Notes under the pieces: model-generated
The model's database searches: none
What the model saw: the letters and a program-made list of their open reading frames with translations, nothing else
Told to the model about the DNA's origin: nothing
Shown: positions 1 through 9,816 of the stretch, in pieces
Numbering within the stretch: the first letter of the stretch is position 1
Layout: each line of letters begins with the position of its first letter
Source: Orobanche coerulescens
Lineage: Eukaryota > Streptophyta > Magnoliopsida > Lamiales > Orobanchaceae
DNA length: 64,000 nucleotides
NCBI GenBank assembly: GCA_033398695.1
Contig: CM065815.1
Coordinates: forward strand, 100,282,501-100,346,500
Direction: 5' to 3'
Made by a program: the position numbers and the translations under genes

Positions 1-1326
1 AGTGAAGCGATATTAAAAGAGGCACATAATACCCCGTATACAGCACACCCTGGGAGTACCAAGATGTACCAAGATCTTAAGGGGACATTTTGGTGGGAAG
101 GTTTGAAGAGAGATGTAGCAGACTTTGTCAGAAAGTGTATAGTTTGTCAGCAAGTGAAGACGGAACACCAATGCCCTTTTGGACCACTTAAATCACTTCA
201 TATTCCAGAATGGAAATGGGAACACATTACGATGGACTTTGTGGTAGGTTTGCCTCGGACGGAAAGAGGAAACCACGCTATCTGGGTTGTTGTGGACCGA
301 CTCACAAAGTCAGCTCATTTTATCCCAGTTAAGATGAACTTTCGAATGGATCAGTATGCCCAACTGTACATCAGGGAGATTATTAAGTTGCTTGGAGTGC
401 CAGTCTCTATAGTATCCGGCAGAGATACTCATTTCACATCGCGTTTTTGGGAGAGTTTGCAAGAAGCCTTGGGAACACAGTTGAAATTTAGTACGACCTA
501 TCATCCTCAGACTGATGGTCAGTCCGAGAGGACCATCCAGATCCTTGAGGATATGTTGCGAGCATGTGTGCTAGATATGGGAAATAATTAGGAACGACTG
601 TTGCCTTTGGTAGAATTTGCTTACAATAACATTTACCAGTTGACGATCGGTATGGCACCGTATGAAGCCCTATATGGTAGGAAGTGTCGATCACCAGTGT
701 ATTGGGATGAGGTAGGTGAAAGGAGGATTTTGGGTCCCGAGATGATCGAACAGACAGTTGGTATGGTGGATAAGATTAGTGAGAGGATCAAGATAGCATA
801 GGATCGTCAGAAGTCTTACGCCGACAAGCGTAGGAAGGATCTCGAATTCTATGTTGGCGACAAGGTATTTTTAAAGGTATCTCCTACCAAGGGAATTGTC
901 CGTTTTGGTCTAAGGAGCAAGTTGAGACCGAGATACATTGGACCGTTCGAAATTCTCGAGCGGATTGGAGAGTTAGCTTACCGTTTGGCTTTACCTCCAG
1001 AACTTTCGGCTGTGCACAACGTCTTCCATGTATCATTGTTGAGGAAGTATGTGCACGATCCCAGCCACGCCATCAACTATACCGCCGTGGAGATGAACAA
1101 AGATCTTACCTATGAAGAACAACCGGAACTGATTCTCGACCGATCAGTCCGGCAATTGAGGAACAAAGAAAAGGTGTTTGTCAAGATCCAATGGCGTAAC
1201 CACAGTAAAGATGAAGCCACTTGGGAGCGCGAAGATGAACTTCAAGCTCGTTATCCAAATTTCTTCAATCGAGGTATATCATTTATTTTCGAGGACGAAA
1301 AATTTTCTAAGAGAGGTAGGATGTAA
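1..1326 (+). pseudogene. Ty3/gypsy Tekay-type pol fragment: integrase and chromodomain
   Basis: This is the 3' end of a chromovirus polyprotein, read in one frame from the first base. It runs from the integrase HHCC zinc-binding region (two His, then CIVCQQ) through the integrase core and the GPFEIL / HNVFHVS C-terminal block to a chromodomain around 1100-1270, followed by the stop at 1324-1326. Integrase would insert the element DNA, and the chromodomain would steer it to modified histones. The copy is dead. In-frame TAG codons lie at 589-591 (expected Trp) and 799-801 (expected Gln), both explained by C-to-T or G-to-A changes. The second catalytic Asp, in the usual VSDRD motif, reads VSGRD (GGC at 418-420). 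The stop codon falls inside the first bases of the LTR. RT and RNase H lie off the left edge. The Tekay assignment rests on the chromodomain and the HNVFHVS block. Confidence 0.93.
1309..1321 (+). other. Polypurine tract of the Tekay element
   Basis: A purine-rich run (AAGAGAGGTAGGA) ends directly at the TG that opens the LTR at 1322. This is the place where plus-strand DNA priming occurs in LTR retrotransposons. Upstream, at 1287-1305, is the TTTCGAGGACGAAA-type stretch that usually precedes the tract in plant Tekay elements. Confidence 0.85.
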
Positions 1327-1699
1327 TACCCGCCATTTTTATAATGCAATATTATTAATTATAATAATATTATAATGCATTTCATGTTATTTAATTCCAT
1401 TTAGAGAATTATAAACATTTATTTCGACGTATCACAAGTCCTAGCCCGAATCATTTTTGTCAGTTATTTTCAAGTAGTCATTTACTATTAATAATGCATT
1501 TTCAATCCATTTAAACTCATTAATGAGATCATAAATATATTCATGACATCTAATAAATTCTAAGCCCGAGTCGGATTAATAAATTCAAGAGATGTTTAAT
1601 ATTAATTATTAATATTAATATTATATTATTATTATTGATAGTATTATTGATAATAAGAATAGTAGCATTATTTATTATTAAAGGCAATATTAATACTAA

Positions 1700-1892
1700 G
1701 GGGATGCTTGGTAAAATAAGAAGGAATGGAAAGGGAATGGGAAAGGGAATGATACCTATACCACTCAAATTGTTGGAGTATGGGGGATTCCTCATTTTGG
1801 GGGAATTAGAGTCATAGTAGTGTAATTCCAAGCACACACTATGACTTTGATTCCCATACCTTACTCCCCAAACCCCTCAACCAAGCACTTCC
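1700..1892. mobile_element. Tourist-like (PIF/Harbinger) MITE
   Basis: This 193-bp insertion in the Tekay LTR has inverted ends: left GGGGATGCTTGGT, right ACCAAGCACTTCC, matching as GGRRNTGCTTGGT. It is flanked by a TAA duplication (1697-1699 and 1893-1895). A 3-bp TAA target and GG..TGCTTGGT ends are typical of Tourist-like MITEs. The interior is largely self-complementary, with GGAATGG and CCATACC type blocks, and has no coding capacity. It would have been moved by a PIF/Harbinger transposase in trans. Confidence 0.82.
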
Positions 1893-2057
1893 TAATAGTT
1901 ATAATATTAATATCATTATATCATTAATAATTGTATAAGACCCAATGGACTTTAATTATAATTTTGTTATTTGGCCCGACTACTATTGACCCAAAATACA
2001 ACCCCACATCTATACTACCATATATACTCCTAGGGCTACCTAACCCTAACCTAGGAG

Positions 2058-2065
2058 TATAAATA
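2058..2065 (+). promoter_or_regulatory. TATA box of the Tekay LTR promoter
   Basis: TATAAATA lies about 740 bp into the LTR. It is followed about 30-50 bp later by a CA-rich stretch suitable for transcription start. This is the best TATA match in the plus-oriented LTR. No palindrome array lies upstream of it, unlike several other LTRs in this window. Confidence 0.55.
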
Positions 2066-3728
2066 CATTCATCTGTAGTACAAAAATACAGAATACATCA
2101 ACTTTTCTGTACAATAGTCCCAGCCGCGAATCTGCAACTCACCCGAGATTCTCACCTTCTCCTTTGCAAAGCAAGAGGTAAATTCATCCGCTAGCTTCAC
2201 TATAATTCTTTTCAGATTCAATTTATCATCTTACACAGAGTAGTGCGTAAATTCTTTTCTCCATCTCTATAAGCAAGATAATCGGATTTCATGTTTCTCT
2301 GTCTTTAGCACCCTTCTGCAAACTTTAATCTTTTACACATGAGAATCAACCCTCCATTCACAGTAAACTAAAATATGTACTTAAATACAAATTAAAGCAT
2401 CCAGTGAGTTTTGTGAAATTCAGACATCAAAACTCAATTTACAGCAGAATCAAAACCGAAACTCAATAATTTATCTGAAAAAGAAAAACGCCCAAATCAA
2501 AATCAATAATCTGTTCAGTAGACCGAAACCCCGACATTCGACTTAAACCACCATCGATCCCAACCCAGCGACCAACCCAATCGAGCCGCCGTTACATTTT
2601 TCTTCGGCCCTTTCAAACCAGAAATCCAAAATCGGAGTCCTCACCTTCGTTTCGCCGGAATCGCCTGCCCTTTCAGACTCGAACCGTCGCCTCCGCAGTG
2701 AGTTCTGCGGCTGGTTAACCCGACCCAAAGCTGATCCGCGAACCCTAGAAACCAGCCCTGCCACATCCACCTACTTCAGCCAATAACGACGACACCAGTC
2801 ACCCGATCTCGTCGTCCATCGCTGCTGCACCGATGCACAGATCGACTGCCGTGCACGACGAGGCCTTTTGCCTCCAGTCCACCCCAGCAAGAAAAGCATC
2901 GTCGGGGTTCCGCCCTTCTACACTTGGTGAAGATGACTGCTTTCCCACTTTTCTCTTTTTCGTCTGCCGTGGTCTGTGTATGTGTGTGTATAATTTACTG
3001 TGTGTGTGTGTGTGTTTCGGGATTTTTCCTTCGTAGCCGAGAAGAAGAAGAATAGTAGAAGAGAAGAAAAGGAACGGAAGAAGGAGAATGAGTTGGTGTC
3101 GGCTGCAGCTTAGGTTTAGGGGTATTTATACCTCCGAATTTTTAGGAGTATTCAATTTAGTCCTCCCAGTTTTCAAGAACTTTCAATTTAACCCCAGACC
3201 TCCATTTACTTCGGTTTTTAACCCAATCAGCTTCTCAACCTTTACGATTTGACCCCAGTCAACTTTAAAACCTTCAATTCAGTCCCATTTTGACCCAAAC
3301 ATTAAAATATTGACTTTCAATTAATATTAATAATTAATCTGAAATTATGCATAAGTATTTTAATTTCAGTCATTAATAATGTTAACTCTTTTGTTAATAT
3401 TAATGAACAATTATAATTTATTTTCAGTTACTATATAGTGATATTCGTATCTTTTCATTTATTATATAAATAATAAATTGTAAGGATTATAATAATAACT
3501 ATTATTATTATATGTAGACTTTATCGAGGATTTACGGGCTTAGGACTGTGAGTCGAGCATCTTCATTTCAAGTCAGACATCATCATCATTTATTCAGGTG
3601 GGAATTTTCACTATCATTTTAATTGCTATTAGACTGTGTATGTGACGTTCTATTCATGTTTAGAATTTTTATGCACGTTGTAAATCAAGCTAACCTGTAT
3701 TCGTGTAAGAGGCTATCTTAAGATATAT

Positions 3729-3892
3729 GTTGTTGCGGGGACACCTGCGCAACCTCAATATTCACATGCGTGCTCGATTCATGTTATGTGGTATTGTGTG
3801 TATGGTTGATGTTGTTGCGGGGGCACCTGCGCAACCTCAATATTCATGTATGCGTGCTCGATTCATGCTATACGTAATATTGTGAGTATGCA
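3729..3892 (+). repeat. 82-bp tandem duplication in the Tekay LTR
   Basis: Two consecutive units begin with GTTGTTGCGG at 3729 and 3811. Both carry the stretch CACCTGCGCAACCTCAATAT and the following GTGCTCGATTCATG, with a few differences. Nothing coding is seen. Confidence 0.8.
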
Positions 3893-6222
3893 TTTACGTT
3901 GAGGAAAAATGTGATAGATTATTCATGTTATGCTTTCCATGAGATTGTATATTACTGTGATCAGTGTAATTTCCACGAGCTGAAGGAAGCTCACCCCCAC
4001 CTTTATTGATCCCACAGGTTGTACCGAGCCGGATGGACGAAGGAACGAGCCGAGAGGGTGTAACACCCCCAAACCACTCGGGAATATTACAGCGCCGCAG
4101 ACCCTCTCCGCGAGGATCTACCAGGCTAAATACAATACAATGCATCACTTCACATGCCGACATGGCTACGTAAAGGACCATTAAACCGATTTGGTCTTTT
4201 ATCACAACACACAACATTACATACATGATTCTTTCCCAAAACTCATACCCGCGCAGGGGCTGGAATACAATAACACTCCCATAAATCGGGATAACAATAC
4301 ATCGTAGAAATAACCAACAAAACTATTCAACATACTCAACGATTGGTCTTCATGTGATTAGTATCGTCGTCTTCCATCATCCTTCGTATCGATCCTGTGA
4401 TTCGCTCCCAAAGAACTCCGCAAATACACGGACGCAATACTGAGACATCCACCCCGAATACTCGGGGTTAGCAAAACTCCTTTGTTTTGCTAGTGCAAGT
4501 ATAAAATATAAATACAAGCCATACATATCATATTCGGGAATACAATAACTTGATTAATTTAGAAAGACTTCGAGATGTTTCATTTAGTTAAAATAATTCA
4601 AGTCTTGAAAGTAGAATTGAACAAGTAAGCACTTTGAAAACAACTCCGAATCCGGGAGTTTTGATTGGAAAATAATCACAAAACCTATAGCCATACATCA
4701 ATTCACAGCAGTGGACCAATTACACACAACACATCATCCATAAGCCATTCTAGTCCAAGCACCTCGATGAATATGTTTTACATCCCAAGCATTATGGCAA
4801 GTCAAAACATCGTGATACTCGGACATATCACAAAAATGCATCAAGTCACAAGGTTAAAAATACTCTGGTTAACCGTGGATCCGACAATACGCGAATCCCT
4901 CCTCGACCCCGTCAGTCCTCTCTCGGAGTGGCTAACCCAAATGTTCGCGGAACCGTCATAAGCGGAACCCTCCTCGGCCCGTCAGTCCTCTCGGAGTGAA
5001 CAAATATAACTCTCACACTCAGAAGTAATATCCGACTTCCAATGCAAAGGACTATAAACCATATACTCAGAGTACTCACCAGAATGGCCTCCCCAATCGG
5101 ACACATGCAAGATTAACAATATAATCTACAAACTATGAAAGGTAGGAATGAAACGAGGTAAACAACAAGTAAAATGTTTTAAAGAATTCACAGCCTTACG
5201 GAACCCATTTTGGGACACAACCCAAGGTTATTTCCAAAATACAATTCCAATCACAAATCACAGGGTCCAAGACCCAAATACTCACATCGACATCCTTCCA
5301 AGGGTTATTCGCATCCCGTGCTAGTAAGCCACGGACCTCGGAGCCTCCTTGAGACATCCCCGAGTGAAAAACCCAATGGAAAATCACACAACATCACACA
5401 TCATCGTGACGGTCATCTAACAAGATACCACACGAAAACCGGGCACAACATACAATACTAGTACCCATTCTCAGAATGACACATTCGTTCTTGAACACTC
5501 AAGTTAATTTGAAGAAGACCTTTATCGAGAATATACTTATATATATTGATTCTTTTGAAAGTTAAATAACATTCAATTTTCCATATAGACAATCACCAAT
5601 TTATTATGTATACGGAATACGAAGTGTATGGGCAAGATACTTGCCTCGGTAGTTGACACCGCACACTCCGACGAACGTGGATTAACCGGAAAACCTCGAA
5701 TGCCCACAACTCTGCGGCGGAAGCAGCGGTAACACCACCGATCGGAAAACGGCGAACGGAAGGGTTCCGACTCGAGTTCTTCGCAAGGAACCTGACCCCA
5801 ACATCATACCATGAATAAATCGACGATCGAACAAGGAAGAATAATCGTAGAACAACCGAATCCCCTTTGGTGTCGATTTGAAACTCAATAAAACGACGAA
5901 TCCTCGGCAATCCAACCGTGGAAAAACAAGGGATTCGATATAAAACAACTTAATAATCATCAATCCATCACTATTCTAAGTTATAACGAATCAAACGGAC
6001 GAAATCCACAAAATCCCCAATTTTTCCCAAAACTATGATTTTAGGAAAACTAACCTTGATTCGCTGGATTGAAGGATGTTAAGGAGTGATTAATCGATGT
6101 TATCAGCTCCCAAACTTCGTGGATTAGTTGTATAGTAACATGCCTTCGTCACCCCCAAGAATCCAGCCGCGGAAGAGAAAGGGAGAAAATGAAAAATGAG
6201 TGCAAACAAGATCGCTCGGTCA

Positions 6223-6230
6223 TATTTATA
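6223..6230 (-). promoter_or_regulatory. TATA box of the LARD-like LTR (left copy)
   Basis: TATAAATA reads on the minus strand and lies only about 10 bp downstream (in element sense) of the last TAGCGTGCGCTA palindrome. The right LTR has the same arrangement at 12004-12011. This is the likely core promoter. Confidence 0.6.
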
Positions 6231-6239
6231 TGGTGCACC

Positions 6240-6606
6240 TAGCGTGCGCTAGATCGCCGAGCTAGCGTGCGCTAGCGGTCATGGTCGAGAATGTTCGGCC
6301 GGGCCCGCCATCATGCGCCGAACACGTGCGTTGTCGGCCCAGCCACAATCCAGAGACTTCTGGCTCGGCCAGAAGCGTCTGTGACCTTCCGGCCAGTGGC
6401 GTGCGCTCTGCGGCCGGCCGTGCGCTTCTGCGGCGGCCGTAGCGTCTGCGATGTCCGGCGATGGCGTGCGCTACTGCCGATCCTCCCGATCCGTAACCTT
6501 TCGCCTCTACGCCTCGGCCGACTAGCGCGCGCAGCCAACCGGCCATAGCGTGCGCTGCCTCCTGGCCGTAGCGTGCGCTACTTTCCGGACATAGCGTGCG
6601 CTACGC
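6240..6606 (-). repeat. TAGCG-N2-CGCTA palindrome array in U3 (left LTR)
   Basis: Roughly ten full or decayed copies of TAGCGTGCGCTA and its variants alternate with CGGCC blocks. The 5-base arms are perfectly complementary and each copy carries CpG sites. The array ends against the TATA box at 6223-6230. ORFs on both strands here are a by-product of the GC-rich repeats. Confidence 0.85.
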
Positions 6607-6928
6607 CGGTTCCTGTCGCAATCGCCCGGCCAGTCCCGGCACTCGCCCGGCCAGTGCCTGCAGCCGTCGGGCCACCGTCCCCAACCGCCCGGTCAGTGTC
6701 CGACCACCATGATTCGACGACTCGATTTTCCGAAATCGCACGGAACGAACAGGACAAAATACTCGGGGACAACATCATTGGTCCGAAATGAAAACAACGG
6801 ATAACAAATCACCACCTATGGTCTTAAACGCCAAAATCAGTTGTCGAGAAAATAATACCGGAACTCGACAACCGGGAAATATCCAAGAAAAATCCAAAAT
6901 AACCGGAACGAAAATCGTGGGTATTACA

Positions 6929-6940
6929 TTCTACCCCCCT
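6929..6940 (-). other. Polypurine tract of the LARD-like element
   Basis: On the minus strand the sequence AGGGGGGTAGAA abuts the LTR start TGTAATACCC. The box GTTTCGGGACGAAAC lies just beyond it, at about 6949-6963 on this map. This fixes the element's orientation as minus. Confidence 0.85.
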
Positions 6941-7605
6941 AAAAATAAGTTTCGTCCCGAAACTTAAAACAAAAGCAAGGCGAACCTCGACAACACACCA
7001 GAACTCCATGCAGTATAAAGCCACTACGATCCGATTCAATACGCAAGAATGCTTACGAAAAGCAACGAGCATGAATCGTTGCGGTTGATAAAACCGAGCA
7101 ATACAAAAATCAAGTCACGATTCCAACGCTGAAAGGTATGAAATTCCAGTAACTCACAGATTTGGAAGATCGAATATGAAGAAAATTTCCCAACACTTAT
7201 GGAAATCGCAAAATGGCCCAGATGTACAATAATCACGATTTCGAGGTCAAACGATAATGATTGGACAACGATGAACGAATAGCAATGATCGAACAACAAC
7301 GATAACCTTTGAAGTTCATACCTCAAATCAAGACATCAATAACTTATAGGAAGCACGAGGTGTTAGTTTCGAACACGGTTCACAAGAAATCGATCCGAAC
7401 TTGGAAAGATTACAACGATATGCACATCAATTTGGAACAATATCAGAACTCGCTCGAATGACAAATGTGAGAAACAACATAAGGTCAGAAGCATTAACGA
7501 ACAAATCGCCTCAATACGGTCGAACGAAACGGAAACGAGAAGAAGAAAAAAAATGTGGGTATTACATCATATCGCCTTTAAAAGAAGTTTCGTCCCCGAA
7601 ACCTA
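6941..7605 (-). repeat. Duplicated 3' terminal module inside the LARD-like interior
   Basis: A second copy of the end module occurs at 7555-7603. On the minus strand it reads a GTTTCGGGGACGAAAC box, a short spacer, then TGTAATACCC, exactly as at the true end near 6921-6963. The roughly 640 bp between the two therefore looks like LTR-start sequence followed by a second end module. It may record recombination or template switching between two relatives. No protein is encoded. Confidence 0.6.
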
Positions 7606-8747
7606 AATAACGAAAACGAAGTGCTTGAATATCAACCTTCCCGGCCATATCCTCTTGGTCCCGCATTTAATCTCCAGAACCAATCAGACTGTGGTCACGG
7701 TCGCGTCCTCTGTCCCTCGGCATACTAAGCGGATTCTCACTCAATACGATTGCACCACTTCGCAAAATTAAATATGCTAAAGTACCAACTTAGCATGACA
7801 TATCACATAAGGTAACCAGTAACAACTCGGAAAGAAAATCCACGAGGTATCCTTTTAAAGAAAATCTTTTGAAAATCCTTGGATTTGAATGCTATTAAAA
7901 ATAAATTTTAAAAGTTCTTTTAGTACCTCGGGTTGTTTTATCAAAACTTGTAAACATCACACTCTAACCGTTTCATTTGAAATCATTTGCCAAAATAATA
8001 TTTCTGTGTAACCGGCGTTATCAAAATCGTCATGCCTGTACGCATCATCATCACCGTTAACAAACAACAAGTTCACCATGCAAGATCATCAAACCATTCT
8101 TACATACTCTAACATTTCCAAATCCGAGTTTGAACTTTACATCGAGTGAGATTTCTTTTTAACTTTCACTATATATTTTTGAAAAGGAAATCGTACTGGT
8201 TTTTTGAAAAAATATTTTATGATGTGAAAGATTTTTAAAAATCATGTACTCGAATTATTCGAAAATACAATAGTATGTTAAAGTCATTTCTGAAAATTCT
8301 CCCAACACTACACAAGAATCAACGACGGTAACATTTTACAAGATGTTCAAGGTATTTTAAAACAACTCTTTCAATACCGTCGAGGTTTTATTTGAGAATC
8401 CTAGGCCGGCTCGCAAATTTCAAACAGTTTTCAAAGTTCATACGAAGCCGCCGAATTAATCGAAATGTCAAATTAGATTAAAAAAAAAATTGATTTCCAC
8501 AACTTGCACAAACTTATGAAAGTTTCAGGAAAACATTTTCGAACACACACATACATCAGACATAATTTATCAACTCACCGAACAAAATCAATGATCGCTT
8601 AGTGCGAATGAAAGGTCACAACACACGTTCACACAAAACGGTTGTCATCACTAGACAACACACATAGAATACAGCCACAGACGACTGACTGCCGAAAGTT
8701 AGACCTAACGGAAAAAATGCGGTTCCACATCCTCAGTCCCAGCTAAC
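7606..8747. other. AT-rich non-coding interior of the LARD-like element
   Basis: There is no open frame of note, no RNA gene signature and no clear repeat. This is spacer between the duplicated end module and the internal palindrome cluster. Confidence 0.6.
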
Positions 8748-8872
8748 TAGCGCACGCTACAACCATCATTTAGCGTGCGCTATTCATGCTGCATTAGCGC
8801 GCGTTACAACAACATTAGCGTGCGCTACTCATGCCACATTAGCGCGCACTAGCTTGTACTTAGTGTGCGCTA
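8748..8872 (-). repeat. Internal copy of the TAGCG-N2-CGCTA palindrome cluster
   Basis: Six palindromes of the same kind as in the LTR (TAGCGCACGCTA, TAGCGTGCGCTA, TAGCGCGCGTTA and variants) lie within 125 bp. The motif therefore occurs both in U3 and inside the element. Confidence 0.85.
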
Positions 8873-9799
8873 ACAGCTCGAATTCAGCACGTGATTACGA
8901 ACATATATACTAAAACCGATAGTTACAAATGAACAACGACAGCATATGAATCTAAATGCCATCGATTCACATGCTTACAACACTTCGCGAGCAACCATCA
9001 AAGGACAACTGTCATCCAAAATCAAAATCTCGTCTATTAATAAAGAGAGCTGTCTTAACTCATACCGAACGACTTAGCATTCACATCACTGTTTTAGTCT
9101 AAAACTGGCAACACTGCCCGAACAACAAGAACATCATCACGTCTTTCTCGACTAACAGCCATAAAACCGATAAGTTGAAAACGAGAGTCACGTCTTGTCT
9201 ACATTTTGTAAACTTCACTTGGGTTCAAAAAACGTGTTTTGAAAACTTATAATACAAAATGAAAACAAAATATCGGTAGTTTGACTTCTTAAGAAAAAAT
9301 TGGCCTTGAGGTCATAATACGAAAATCAAACTTTTTCCTCCCTTTGGAGGATGTTTTAAAACAAAATATACGTGACTCCTCAAAACATGTAAAGTTTTAA
9401 AATATCACATTGATGAATTCTTCCTTGCGTAACCACACCAAGGCCATTATTCTTGTAAAAACGACTTATATCAGGATGTGTGTATATATACATATACGTT
9501 GGTACCACTTTTATCCTAGCATCATACGAGGACCAAACAACATAGGCCACATAATCACAAATCACCTTTAAACTCCACTTCATAATACAAAATCATACAA
9601 GCTCGTATATCACAAGGCACAATATAGTAGGGAGACTTACATCCACAGGTCGCACGAAGATGATGGCTGCACCATGATACTAATCACGACCAACATTCCA
9701 GGGCATTTACGCGTCACGACACGACTTAGACAAACACAATCAGCGAGGACAAGACACGACAATACATTTGGACCCATTGCCTAGGTTTCCGCAACCTAA
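8873..9799. other. Non-coding 5' interior of the LARD-like element
   Basis: No supported gene was found. The part next to the primer site (9620-9799) resembles, on the minus strand, the leader that follows the primer site at 38072. The shared parts are GGAAACCTAGG after the primer site and CGACCTGTGGATGTAAGTCT further in. Both elements therefore belong to one related group. Confidence 0.65.
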
Positions 9800-9811
9800 G
9801 CTCTGATACCA
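9800..9811 (-). other. Primer binding site, initiator Met tRNA
   Basis: On the minus strand the site reads TGGTATCAGAGC, the standard Met-tRNA primer site of plant Ty3/gypsy elements, five bases inside the right LTR. Confidence 0.88.
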
Positions 9812-9816
9812 TATTC

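Larger units (their letters stand above)
1322..4058 (+). repeat. Tekay 3' LTR, first segment (interrupted by a nested element)
   Basis: The LTR opens with TGTAATACCC straight after the polypurine tract and resumes at 12684 after the element at 4059-12678. It closes with GGGCGTTACA at 12957. Without the nested element and its duplicated target it is about 3.0 kb. It holds a MITE (1700-1892), a TATA box (2058), a short GT microsatellite near 3000 and an 82-bp tandem duplication (3729-3892). Short ORFs in it look accidental. The matching 5' LTR lies outside the window. Confidence 0.88.
4059..6928 (-). repeat. Left LTR (3' LTR in element sense)
   Basis: It is 2,870 bp, running TGTAACACCC to GGGTATTACA as read on the plus strand. 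It is nearly identical to 9817-12678 apart from many one-base indels, a 25-bp difference near 5866 / 11625, and marked divergence inside the palindrome array (6240-6606). On the minus strand it carries a TATA box at 6230-6223. Confidence 0.92.

Noticed and set aside
2543..3036. Possible host gene in the Tekay LTR (ORFs on both strands, CT-rich stretch)
   Set aside because: It lies wholly within an LTR defined by both termini. The ORFs are short and show no similarity or splice structure.
6262..6791. Several overlapping ORFs of 70-95 codons on both strands
   Set aside because: They arise from the GC-rich palindrome array, which is stop-poor in all frames. There is no domain, and the second LTR copy breaks them.
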